Positions 1 through 5,774 are shown, numbered from the stretch's first letter. The stretch: 10,755 bases of DNA from Pleurocapsa sp. MO_226.B13 (GCA_030064795.1 JASJEI010000087.1:1-10755); one strand, 5' to 3'. Translations and numbers: made by a program. Notes: generated by a model from the letters alone, not told the origin.

Positions 1-360
1 ATTCTTTCAATAATTTAGGTCTTGCTTATCGTTCTCAGGGAGACTATGAACAAGCCATTGATTACTATCAGCAGTCATTAGCGATTACACAAGAAATCGG
101 CGAGCGCTCTGGCATTGCTAATTCTTTAATGGGTTTAGGTCTTGCTTACGACTCTCTGGGAGAATATCCAAAAGCTATTGATTTCCATCAGCAGTCGTTA
201 GAGATTCAACAAGAAATCGGCGAGCGCTCTGGCATTGCTAATTCTTTCGGTAATTTAGGCAATGCTTACCAGTCTCTGGGAGACTATCCAAAAGCGATTG
301 ACTACCATCAGCAGTCCTTAGAGATTGAACAACAAATCGGCGATCGCCATGGAGAAGCTA
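1..360 (+). repeat. Three tandem 120-bp repeats within the TPR gene
   Basis: The sequence repeats with an exact 120-bp period at 1-120, 121-240 and 241-360, each beginning ATTCTTT and matching in phase without indels. Units 1 and 2 end with the same stretch of about 30 bases (from AAGAAATCGGCGAGCGC to GGCATTGCTA). A fourth unit from 361 is recognisable but much diverged. Near-identity at DNA level, including silent positions, points to recent duplication or gene conversion of TPR units. Confidence 0.9.
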
Positions 361-533
361 ATACTTGGTTTAATTTAGGAATTACTTGGAAAAAACTAGA
401 AGAAAAGTCAAAAGCTAAAGCAGCTTATGAAAATTCTCGAAAACTATCTCAAGCAATGGGATTAGATGAAGATGTAGAGGAATGTGATACAGCGATTCAA
501 GAATTAGAAAATGGGGATATGAAATCAGATTAA
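1..533 (+). CDS. TPR-repeat protein, C-terminal part (5' end outside window)
   Basis: The reading frame is open from base 3 with no upstream stop, so the gene starts before the window; the first in-frame ATG (129) lies inside a repeat and is not a credible start. The visible part holds three full 40-residue tetratricopeptide units and a divergent fourth, each with the pattern NLGxAYxSLGDYxKAIDYHQQSL followed by EIGERSGIAN. It ends in a charged tail (KAKAAYENSRKLSQAMGLDEDVEEC...). TPRs of this 40-residue class form helical protein-binding scaffolds. In cyanobacteria they are often the C-terminal part of large proteins with NB-ARC, CHAT or kinase domains, but the N-terminal domain is not visible here, so the function is open. 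Stop TAA at 531-533. I see no terminator directly after it. Confidence 0.9.
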   Translation, partial: SFNNLGLAYRSQGDYEQAIDYYQQSLAITQEIGERSGIANSLMGLGLAYDSLGEYPKAIDFHQQSLEIQQEIGERSGIANSFGNLGNAYQSLGDYPKAIDYHQQSLEIEQQIGDRHGEANTWFNLGITWKKLEEKSKAKAAYENSRKLSQAMGLDEDVEECDTAIQELENGDMKSD

Positions 534-617
534 TTTAATGATTCATCCAGACTACTAATCACGTCAAGAGATTGTTCGGGATAACTAGAAAACTCATCAT
601 GCGAAATACCCTAAAGG

Positions 618-638
618 ATAAACGATCGCATCCAGCTA
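618..638. repeat. 21-bp direct repeat, copy 1 (partner at 3705-3725)
   Basis: An identical 21-bp string containing ACGATCGCATCCAGC occurs here and at 3705-3725 in the same orientation. Similarity continues imperfectly to about 656 (AAGCATTGTTTAA here, CAACATTCTTTAA there), for about 40 bp in all. The two copies bracket the intact Uma2 gene and the IS element. The core resembles HIP1 but is not a perfect GCGATCGC. Confidence 0.75.
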
Positions 639-800
639 AAGCATTGTTTAATTCACATTCATCAGCCCCACAGGTGAAGTACCTCTGAAATCATGGTCAA
701 AGCATGATGAAATGTAGAAGTGAAGCCAGAATCTCTTCCAGAGTAAGAAAAGGAAGCAAAATTGGAGCCAAAGTGATAGGTTCGACAAGAGCTATTCTCA

Positions 801-859
801 TGAAGGGTTGCTTCACGAAAATGAGGACTCAGCGCGTCCCTTCGGACGTAGGACTCAGC
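801..859. repeat. REP-like cluster of small hairpins and a short direct repeat
   Basis: TGAAG-GGTTG-CTTCA (801-815) is a perfect 5-bp hairpin. CGTCC-CTTC-GGACG (835-848) is a second one. The 10-mer AGGACTCAGC occurs at 824-833 and again at 850-859, flanking the second hairpin. This arrangement resembles small dispersed palindromic repeats of cyanobacterial intergenic DNA. Only one copy of the whole unit lies in the window, so dispersal is inferred. Confidence 0.45.
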
Positions 860-934
860 CATGCTGTAAGCTTATCGCGCGAGTTCAACTCATCGAATCA
901 ACTAAAATTTTAGATATGGCTCAATAATAACCCC

Positions 935-1510
935 ATGAATACTTTCACTCTCGATCTCCAATCTATCCAACTAACCGATGAACAATTTTATCAACTGTGT
1001 ATCAATAATCGCGATTTACGCATCGAACGCGATGCTAATGGAGATTTAATAATTATGCCCCCAACTGGCGGACAAACTGGTAATCGTAACGGTAGATTAA
1101 TTCAACAATTATTTAATTGGTCGGATAGAGATGGTACTGGTATCGCTTTTGATTCTTCGACGGGGTTTATCTTACCTAATGGCGCGAATAGGTCTCCCGA
1201 TGCTTCTTGGCTACCCCTAGCCAAATGGAATGCACTGACTGACAAAGAGAAACAAAGGTTTATCCCTTTATGTCCCGATTTTGCCGTGGAATTACTTTCT
1301 CCTAGCGATAATTTGACTAGGACTCAGAACAAAATGCAAGAATATTTAGATAATGGAATGGTCTTAGGTTGGTTGATTAATCCCGCACAACGACAGGTAG
1401 AAATTTATCGTCAGGGTAAACCAGTTGAGGCTTTAGATGCACCTAACAGTTTATCGGGAGAAAATGTTTTGTCTGGGTTTGTTCTCGATCTGCGATCTAT
1501 TTGGTATTGA
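935..1510 (+). CDS. Uma2-family (DUF820) PD-(D/E)XK nuclease-like protein
   Basis: A 191-residue protein with the normal Uma2 length and layout. The N-terminal part (LTDEQFYQLCINNRDLRIE, then GDLIIMPPTGG at 36-46) leads to the core motif DSSTGFILPNGANRSPDASW (73-92) with conserved Asp89. It continues with PDFAVELLSPSD (114-125, Glu119) and K133 in NKMQEYLDNG, then GWLINPAQRQVEIYR and a C-terminal GFVLDL. Asp89, Glu119 and the following Lys fit the PD-(D/E)XK nuclease fold of this family. Uma2 proteins are very abundant in cyanobacteria, but their cellular role is poorly defined. The ATG at 935 has no strong Shine-Dalgarno sequence; it is kept because the family N-terminus (LTxEQFxxL) starts just after it. 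The right end of the IS element begins within about 50 bp of the stop. A broken relative lies at 3600-3719. Confidence 0.9.
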   Translation: MNTFTLDLQSIQLTDEQFYQLCINNRDLRIERDANGDLIIMPPTGGQTGNRNGRLIQQLFNWSDRDGTGIAFDSSTGFILPNGANRSPDASWLPLAKWNALTDKEKQRFIPLCPDFAVELLSPSDNLTRTQNKMQEYLDNGMVLGWLINPAQRQVEIYRQGKPVEALDAPNSLSGENVLSGFVLDLRSIWY

Positions 1511-1522
1511 CATCTCCTCTGG

Positions 1523-1700
1523 TTGAAACACATAGGATTCCAAGAGTAAATGTTGTTACGCAGGGCTAAAAGCCACTGCTTCACAACGCTTACGATATAC
1601 TTTCTTTAGACAAGACAAAGTGTATCGTTTGGGAACTGTCAAATGTTCCCTCCCCACCTCGGCTAGTGAAATTCCTAGATGTATGGCTACTTTTTTTAGT
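1523..1700 (-). ncRNA. Probable omega-RNA (reRNA) region of the IS element
   Basis: TnpB nucleases are guided by an RNA made from the 3' end of tnpB and the right end of the element, whose tail carries the flanking target sequence. Here that interval is on the minus strand. It contains the bulged hairpin at 1552-1587 across the tnpB stop codon and then an unpaired tract up to the candidate element end near 1523. If so, the guide would be read from the 3' part of the Uma2 gene and its downstream edge. The boundaries are inferred, and no RNA promoter is seen. Confidence 0.4.
1552..1587 (-). repeat. Imperfect bulged hairpin at the right end (IP_RE)
   Basis: Read on the minus strand, the arms pair as GTTGT/ACAAC, a 3x3 internal loop (GAA/GTA), GCAG/CTGC, a bulged T, then GGCT/AGCC around a TTT loop: 13 pairs in 36 nt. 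The tnpB stop TAA lies inside the 3' arm. Imperfect palindromes with a bulged base close to the end are the structures that IS200/IS605 TnpA recognises on single-stranded DNA. Confidence 0.65.
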
Positions 1701-2929
1701 ATATTCAACCCTCCCAAGCAATCGGCGCAAACGAGCCAACCTTGAGCAGTGCGATAAGTACCTCTAGTTATTCTTCTGCCTGAGAACCTGTACCCAACGG
1801 GTTTTTCGCCGTATTTAGGAACTAAGTCACCGCTAAAATAATCACTTTTTGAAGTGTACGCCTCTTCTGTTTCAGTAAAGATAATTCCTACTGATTCCGC
1901 CAATTCTTTAATCCTGTTTTTTAGTCTAGCAGTTGGGATGGGTACAAAGTTTTGATTGTTTCGTTTACCAAGATTAGACTGATTTTTTACTCCTTGCCCC
2001 CAACCAAAAACTATATTGCCAATGCGATGATGCAGACAATAGTTAATTATTAGACGGGCGCACTTGTTAACGCTATCTCTCATAAATGCGTTACGTTTAT
2101 GAGTCAGATTTGCCAAATAATCATCCCAGTAGTTTTGAGGTTTGCCTTTCTTGTGCAAAGCGACAGCCTTGTTATATCTTTGGTTGACTGATTTAACTTT
2201 TCTACCGCAGACAATAAAACTTTTGCCTTTAGAACTGGTCGCACCTAACCAGTTAGATACGCCAGGGTCTAAACCTAAACCATGAGAGTAATCCAACCCA
2301 GTAGCTTTTTTAGCTTCAGCCTGATAAACATACTCAGCCCAAAGTTTTCTGTTGCTAGGCACTATTCGCACTTCAGACAATTGCTCAGATTTAAAATCAG
2401 TCCCACCATTGATAGTTAGTACTGAATTAATTAACTCAGATTTATTCTCTTTAGCTGTGACAAGGCGACATTGACCAGATACATCGTCATAGGTTACAGC
2501 CTGAGCGGGAAAAGCAACTTGATACAAACCGCCAGAAGTTCGATAGTAAGGGATTTTTGGCTTATGGGTTAACTCTCCTTTCCACCAACATCTAATCAGC
2601 TTGTTATAGCTGGCTATTGCTTCTACTGCCGATTTAATAGTTTGCTGTGCTTGTTGACCGCCAAGAGCAATATAGTGTTTGTTATCTTTTAGTTTTTTGC
2701 ACAACTCAGGATAGCTGGCTTTCACCAGCTTGTCTTTAAAAGCTGTCCGATAGCAGTCATTTTGGTCAAAATATTCGTATGCAGGACAGTCAGAAAAATG
2801 CGATTGTCTTATTTCCCATAGAGTGCAGTTGTACAGGCTGTTTGAATGATGACATTGCCACAACAAATAATCCTGTAATTCATCATCAATCTTGCCAGTC
2901 AAAAGTATCTTTTGAGTTCTGTATTCCAT
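1556..2929 (-). CDS. tnpB: TnpB, RNA-guided RuvC nuclease of the IS200/IS605 element
   Basis: A 457-residue TnpB of the cyanobacterial type with the hallmark GKRNNQNFVPIPTARLKNRI (321-340). RuvC-I is GLDPGVSNWLGA (219-230, Asp221). RuvC-III is CADCLGGLNIL (401-411, Asp403 in the place of the usual DxNxAxNI Asp). At the normal RuvC-II position, IVFGWGQG (306-313) has Gly309 where canonical TnpBs have Glu. Glu residues in TETEEAYTSKSD (352-363) are candidates for a relocated catalytic Glu, as described for some TnpB and Fanzor clades. The usual four-Cys zinc ribbon between the TSK motif and RuvC-III is absent. The N-terminal 1-200 region is the variable recognition lobe. Start ATG at 2929 lies 64 bp from the tnpA start. 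TnpB is thought to cut donor or target sites left empty by transposition, favouring retention of the element. The frame is intact. Confidence 0.92.
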   Translation of the reverse strand: MEYRTQKILLTGKIDDELQDYLLWQCHHSNSLYNCTLWEIRQSHFSDCPAYEYFDQNDCYRTAFKDKLVKASYPELCKKLKDNKHYIALGGQQAQQTIKSAVEAIASYNKLIRCWWKGELTHKPKIPYYRTSGGLYQVAFPAQAVTYDDVSGQCRLVTAKENKSELINSVLTINGGTDFKSEQLSEVRIVPSNRKLWAEYVYQAEAKKATGLDYSHGLGLDPGVSNWLGATSSKGKSFIVCGRKVKSVNQRYNKAVALHKKGKPQNYWDDYLANLTHKRNAFMRDSVNKCARLIINYCLHHRIGNIVFGWGQGVKNQSNLGKRNNQNFVPIPTARLKNRIKELAESVGIIFTETEEAYTSKSDYFSGDLVPKYGEKPVGYRFSGRRITRGTYRTAQGWLVCADCLGGLNILKKVAIHLGISLAEVGREHLTVPKRYTLSCLKKVYRKRCEAVAFSPA

Positions 2930-2993
2930 CCTTAATTACAAATGCTGTTTGTATATTAGTATAGTATCTAATACGCATTTAAAATATGAAATT
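2930..2993. promoter_or_regulatory. Divergent promoter region between tnpB and tnpA
   Basis: A 64-bp AT-rich gap separates the two start codons, so both promoters must lie here or inside the genes. An imperfect inverted repeat at 2951-2974 (ATTAG ... CTAAT with flanking GTAT/AC) sits in the middle. TATATT, TATAGT and TATCTA are possible -10 elements, but none has a convincing -35. Confidence 0.35.
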
Positions 2994-3407
2994 ATGGCAA
3001 AGTTGTCTAAAAAAGACTACGAATATAGACATACGAAAGGTTCTGTATCTTCGCTCAACTATCACTTTGTTTTCTGCCCTAAAAGAAGAAAAGCAGTCTT
3101 GGTTGGCAAGGTCGCCGAAAGACTGCAAGAGATAATATTTGATGTTGTAACCGAACATGGTTGGAATTTAATCGCATTAGAAATAATGCCCGACCACGTT
3201 CATTTTTTTGTGAATGCGCCGACTCACGAAAGTCCCGCTCAGATAATTAGATGGGTAAAAGGTCGTGCATCTAAATACTTAAGACAGGAATTTTCTCAAC
3301 TAAAGAAGTTGCCGTGTATGTGGAGTCCAAGTTATTTCGTGGCTTCAACAGGACAAACGAGTACAGAGACAGTTAAGCGTTATATTGAAAATCAACGTTC
3401 TGCATAA
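2994..3407 (+). CDS. tnpA: TnpA, HUH-family Y1 transposase (IS200/IS605)
   Basis: A 137-residue protein beginning MAKLSKKDYEYRH, the normal length for this family. An upstream in-frame ATG at 2949 would add 15 residues without family similarity and would use up most of the promoter gap, so 2994 is preferred. Domain features in order: the strand SVSSLNYHFVFCPKRRK; the HUH metal-binding motif in MPDHVHFFV (His-Val-His); IIRWVKGRASKYLR; WSPSYFVASTG; and the C-terminal helix ETVKRYIENQ. In that helix the Tyr with Gln four residues later matches the catalytic Tyr127/Gln131 arrangement of IS608 TnpA. Such enzymes act as dimers on single-stranded DNA, cutting next to subterminal hairpins to excise and insert one strand, usually during replication. 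The catalytic residues are all present. Confidence 0.93.
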   Translation: MAKLSKKDYEYRHTKGSVSSLNYHFVFCPKRRKAVLVGKVAERLQEIIFDVVTEHGWNLIALEIMPDHVHFFVNAPTHESPAQIIRWVKGRASKYLRQEFSQLKKLPCMWSPSYFVASTGQTSTETVKRYIENQRSA

Positions 3408-3420
3408 CCTAAGATAGACA

Positions 3421-3494
3421 TCCCGTTGGGAATCGCGCCCAACGGGAGGCTCTCAAGCCTTCGCTTAAAAGACGAAGGCTTGAGAGCCTCCCGT
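3421..3494. repeat. Left-end hairpins, two overlapping and mutually exclusive stems
   Basis: Hairpin A (3421-3447): a 10-bp perfect stem TCCCGTTGGG/CCCAACGGGA with loop AATCGCG. Hairpin B: a 22-bp perfect stem, arms 3442-3463 and 3473-3494, loop CTTAAAAGA. The two share bases 3442-3447 (ACGGGA), which can pair with TCCCGT at 3421-3426 or at 3489-3494 but not both. Hairpin A is the likely subterminal left-end palindrome recognised by TnpA. Hairpin B may act as a transcription terminator for tnpA; its trailing T tract is weak. A further 6-bp hairpin TTCTGA-AACA-TCAGAA lies at 3519-3534. Confidence 0.8.
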
Positions 3495-3599
3495 CTTTAT
3501 CTGTAGTTAAAGGAACTGTTCTGAAACATCAGAAAACTGATCATTTAAAATACGAGCAGATCGTCAAATTAATTTGAACCTACTCTGTAAAATTTTTTA

Positions 3600-3719
3600 A
3601 CGATCGCTTTCAGTTAGAGTGAGACTATTCCATCTAAATAATTCTACTTAAGAAGCATCGGGAGAAAGATCTGCACCCTTGGGAAGTCTAAGACCACCAG
3701 AAGAATAAACGATCGCATC
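3600..3719 (-). pseudogene. Remnant of a second Uma2-family gene
   Basis: On the minus strand, 3719-3651 translates to DAIV followed by YSSGGLRLPKGADLSPDAS. This is clearly related to the core of the intact Uma2 protein at 935-1510 (DSSTGFILPNGANRSPDASW). An in-frame TAA (3648-3650) stands where the conserved Trp should be. Translation continues in the same frame as VELFRWNSLTLTESDR, matching the family region LPLAKWNALTDKEKQR, then stops at TAA 3597-3599. A TAG also interrupts the frame just 5' of 3719, and the rest of the gene cannot be found. The fragment is therefore a decayed gene on the strand opposite the intact copy, diverged enough to be a separate family member. The remaining spacer (3495-3599, 3720-3867) shows no gene. 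Confidence 0.75.
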
Positions 3720-3725
3720 CAGCTA
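3705..3725. repeat. 21-bp direct repeat, copy 2 (partner at 618-638)
   Basis: Identical to 618-638 in the same orientation, with imperfect similarity continuing to about 3744. It overlaps the 5' end of the Uma2 remnant. The first copy has no recognisable Uma2 sequence beside it. Confidence 0.75.
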
Positions 3726-3867
3726 CAACATTCTTTAACTTAACCATCTCGCCTTGATATTCAAGACAATCGTTACGAGCATCTCATAAATTCTCCAGAA
3801 AAGTCTAATGATAAGTCCTACAATCTTATAAAGAAACACTGTCAAACTCGTCAGGGTAGTTGTAATC

Positions 3868-4977
3868 ATGCAGTTACTAAAATCCCAGAACTTTTATCCA
3901 GATTTAATCTCAATGGCATTAGAGGTCGTTCCTGTTCCTGCCGATTCTGCTAACGGCGATCGGTTCGACCTTTACTTGGGTCTCAAGTTTAGCCAGCAAT
4001 GGTCTTCTCTATTAGATGGTCGCGTTAAATTAGCTTTAAAAGGCGGTCAACTAAAACTAAGGCTGGAAAATAGCCGACTGCAAGAGATCGACTCTCAGTT
4101 AGAAGAGCGCTTTGAAATTACAACTGAAACTTCTGAAGCCAAACAGACTTGGATCTTGACCCTCAAAACACCAAAATCAGTTAAAACTGATTTTCTAGAG
4201 CCAATCAAACTAGGTATAATTGAGACTGTAGAACAACCCTCCACTCTCACCGCGACTTGGACGATTATTCCCGCCAATATAACTCTAATCGATGCCGAAG
4301 ATCTCTGGCGACACGATCTTAGTCCCAATAAGCATGGAGTGTTAGACAGAGCGATCGCTTTTTTCCTCTGCCAAAATCAACTATCATCTTCTTTGAGTTG
4401 TATACAATTAGGTTCTTCTAACTTAGAAGCCGAAGCAAGTTATCCAGAAGAAACTCAACCTGAAATTTCTTCCCAAGCTAGCGAAGAATTCCAACAAATA
4501 ATTCAGCAAATATATGAGGCTAAAGACGATAAGATGGACGAATTAGTCCAATTAGCAAAACTAAATCTCAAAACTGACTTTGCAGGTAGCAATCTACTAG
4601 CTGCTAACCTAAGTGGAATTGATTTAAACGGTGCTAATCTCCAACAAGCTAATCTTAGAGGTGTTGACTTGACCGATACCGATTTGAGCGAAGCCAATCT
4701 TAGCAATGTCAATCTGAGTGGTGCCGATCTAAGCGGTGCTTATATCGAGAATGCCAATCTAGAACGAGCCAACTTATTTCGCGCCAGTTTAGCCTTGGCT
4801 AATCTAATTGGTGCAAACCTTAGTAATGCTAATCTACAAGAGGCTAATTTAAGCGATACTAATTTTAGCCGAGCTACAGTCACGGAAGCAAAACTCGATC
4901 AAAATACGGGGCTTGCTGAATCGACGAAACTGAACTTACTACAAAGAGGTGCCAAAGAGACGATCCTTTCAGAATAA
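3868..4977 (+). CDS. Pentapeptide-repeat protein with a distinct N-terminal domain
   Basis: A 369-residue protein in two parts. Residues 1 to about 185 form a non-repetitive domain with alternating hydrophobic strands (VKLALKGGQLKLRLENSRL, TWILTLKTP, TATWTIIPANITLI) that I cannot assign to a named family. After an acidic, Gln-rich linker (about 186-235) comes an unbroken run of about 22 A(D/N)LXX-type pentapeptides (237-346: NLSGA, DLSGA, NLERA and so on), which fold as a right-handed beta helix. A short non-repeat tail (LAESTKLNLLQRGAKETILSE) caps it. No signal peptide or membrane segment is visible, so a cytoplasmic protein is likely; the beta helix probably serves protein binding. AGGG at 3853-3856 can act as a weak ribosome-binding site for the ATG at 3868. 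The next gene starts 29 bp after the stop on the same strand, suggesting co-transcription. Confidence 0.9.
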   Translation: MQLLKSQNFYPDLISMALEVVPVPADSANGDRFDLYLGLKFSQQWSSLLDGRVKLALKGGQLKLRLENSRLQEIDSQLEERFEITTETSEAKQTWILTLKTPKSVKTDFLEPIKLGIIETVEQPSTLTATWTIIPANITLIDAEDLWRHDLSPNKHGVLDRAIAFFLCQNQLSSSLSCIQLGSSNLEAEASYPEETQPEISSQASEEFQQIIQQIYEAKDDKMDELVQLAKLNLKTDFAGSNLLAANLSGIDLNGANLQQANLRGVDLTDTDLSEANLSNVNLSGADLSGAYIENANLERANLFRASLALANLIGANLSNANLQEANLSDTNFSRATVTEAKLDQNTGLAESTKLNLLQRGAKETILSE

Positions 4978-5006
4978 TCACTCCGAATTCCAACCTCATA
5001 CTACCT

Positions 5007-5474
5007 ATGAATCTTCTAGTCATTGGTTACGGAAATACTCTACGTAGTGATGATGGCGCGGGACAGATAATCGCCAAGAAGATTGCCGAGTGGAAATTGC
5101 CTGGAGTGCGATCGCTTGCGGTGCATCAATTGACACCCGAACTGGCCACAGATATCGCTCAAGCTGATGTGGTTATTTTTATAGATGCAATTGCAACTGA
5201 CTCTAAAAACCCTGTCTCAGTCAAAATACATCAAATTCAAGCAGAAAATGACCACCTCAATTTTGGTCACAGTTGTAATCCGCGATCGCTACTTGCTGTC
5301 ACTCAAATACTCTATGCTAAAGTCACTAAAGCTTACTGGATTTTAATTCCTGCTGTAAATTTTGAATTTGGCGAACAATGTTCTTGTTTAACTCAACAAG
5401 GAATAAATACAGCATTAAAGCAAGTCAAGCAACTAATCAAATGCAAAAAGACTGAGATTAAATACAGAAACTAA
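5007..5474 (+). CDS. Hydrogenase maturation protease (HoxW/HupW/HybD-like, peptidase M52)
   Basis: A 155-residue protein of normal family length. VIGYGNTLRSDDGAG (5-19) is the N-terminal signature of the HybD/HoxW endopeptidases. Asp16, Asp60 (VVIFIDA) and His88 (GHSCNPRSLL) match the positions of the three nickel-binding residues of HybD (Glu16, Asp62, His93). VHQLTPELATDIAQADVVIFIDA (39-61) is typical of cyanobacterial members. The C-terminal NFEFGEQCSCLTQQGINTALKQV is also conserved. These enzymes clip the C-terminus of the [NiFe]-hydrogenase large subunit once nickel has been inserted, which lets the active site close. No hydrogenase structural gene is in the window, so I cannot say whether the partner is the bidirectional (Hox) or uptake (Hup) enzyme. 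It lies 29 bp after the pentapeptide gene, with no clear Shine-Dalgarno sequence. Confidence 0.9.
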   Translation: MNLLVIGYGNTLRSDDGAGQIIAKKIAEWKLPGVRSLAVHQLTPELATDIAQADVVIFIDAIATDSKNPVSVKIHQIQAENDHLNFGHSCNPRSLLAVTQILYAKVTKAYWILIPAVNFEFGEQCSCLTQQGINTALKQVKQLIKCKKTEIKYRN

Positions 5475-5774
5475 TGCCAAATCAATAAATGTTTGCAACA
5501 CCTGAAAATAATCTAATGGTAGAGAAGGCAAGGCTTACTTTACGAATTATCTGTTGCATTCTTGTTTCTATTTGGGATAATTCTATATTTTTGGAGTTAT
5601 GAGTTAGTAGGGGACGGGGCTTTTAAAGACGCGATTTTTTGGGGAGCTTTTAAATCATGATTGAATGAACGCGAGCATTATTGACGAATTCGGTGTATCT
5701 CTTCAACAATCTCATCTTTAAACATTGTTAATATGGACAGATCGAAAAAGATCGCTTGTATTTTCTGGTTAAGC
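5475..5774. other. Spacer between convergent genes
   Basis: These 300 bp separate the protease gene (plus) from the oxidoreductase gene (minus), both ending here. No ORF with recognisable content and no textbook terminator is visible. The T-rich segments around 5620-5655 carry GCTTTTAAA twice (near 5619 and 5648). A palindrome TTAAGCTTAA (5769-5778) overlaps the stop of the minus-strand gene. Confidence 0.5.

Larger units (their letters stand above)
534..934. other. Non-coding spacer between the TPR gene and the Uma2 gene
   Basis: This 400-bp stretch has no convincing gene. It holds one copy of a 21-bp repeat (618-638) shared with 3705-3725, and a cluster of small hairpins at 801-859. Two overlapping ORFs on opposite strands (662-862 minus, 704-913 plus) have no recognisable domain, and their translation runs through the hairpin repeats, so they are taken as chance. 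No clear promoter for the downstream gene is visible. Confidence 0.6.
1523..3494. mobile_element. IS200/IS605-family insertion sequence, divergent tnpA/tnpB
   Basis: The element carries tnpB (minus, 1556-2929) and tnpA (plus, 2994-3407), transcribed away from each other as in IS605 itself. By that layout the left end follows tnpA and the right end follows tnpB. Matching this, an imperfect hairpin lies at 1552-1587 and strong hairpins at 3421-3494. There are no terminal inverted repeats and no target-site duplication to find, as expected for this family, so the exact borders are uncertain. TCAA on the minus strand at 1523-1526 or 1507-1510 is a candidate right cleavage tetranucleotide by analogy with IS608. 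The left border is probably between 3494 and about 3520. Both genes look intact, so the copy may be active or recently active. Confidence 0.85.

Noticed and set aside
1..360. Regular repeats considered as a CRISPR array
   Set aside because: The units are contiguous 120-bp coding repeats translating to TPRs, with no spacers.
530..610. Minus-strand fragment reading GISHDEFSSYPEQSLDV and on to a stop overlapping the TPR stop
   Set aside because: It looks protein-like, with faint likeness to DUF433 C-termini, but it is only 26 codons, has a stop directly upstream, and cannot be tied to a family.
662..862. 66-codon minus-strand ORF in the spacer before the Uma2 gene
   Set aside because: It runs through the hairpin repeats at 801-859, overlaps another ORF on the plus strand, and shows no domain.
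704..913. 69-codon plus-strand ORF in the same spacer
   Set aside because: No recognisable motif, and it is composed largely of the small palindromic repeats.
2949..2993. Upstream ATG extending tnpA by 15 codons
   Set aside because: The extra residues have no family similarity, and the extension would occupy most of the divergent promoter gap.
3720..3790. Possible further coding remnant 5' of the Uma2 fragment (minus strand, DARNDCLEYQGEMVKLKN...)
   Set aside because: It is in a different frame from the Uma2 core, bounded by stops, and not recognisable; not added to the pseudogene.
4095..4712. Two minus-strand ORFs (4095-4328, 4503-4712) opposite the pentapeptide gene
   Set aside because: They are reverse-strand shadows of a repetitive gene; the Leu/Arg/Ser-rich pattern follows from the pentapeptide codons.
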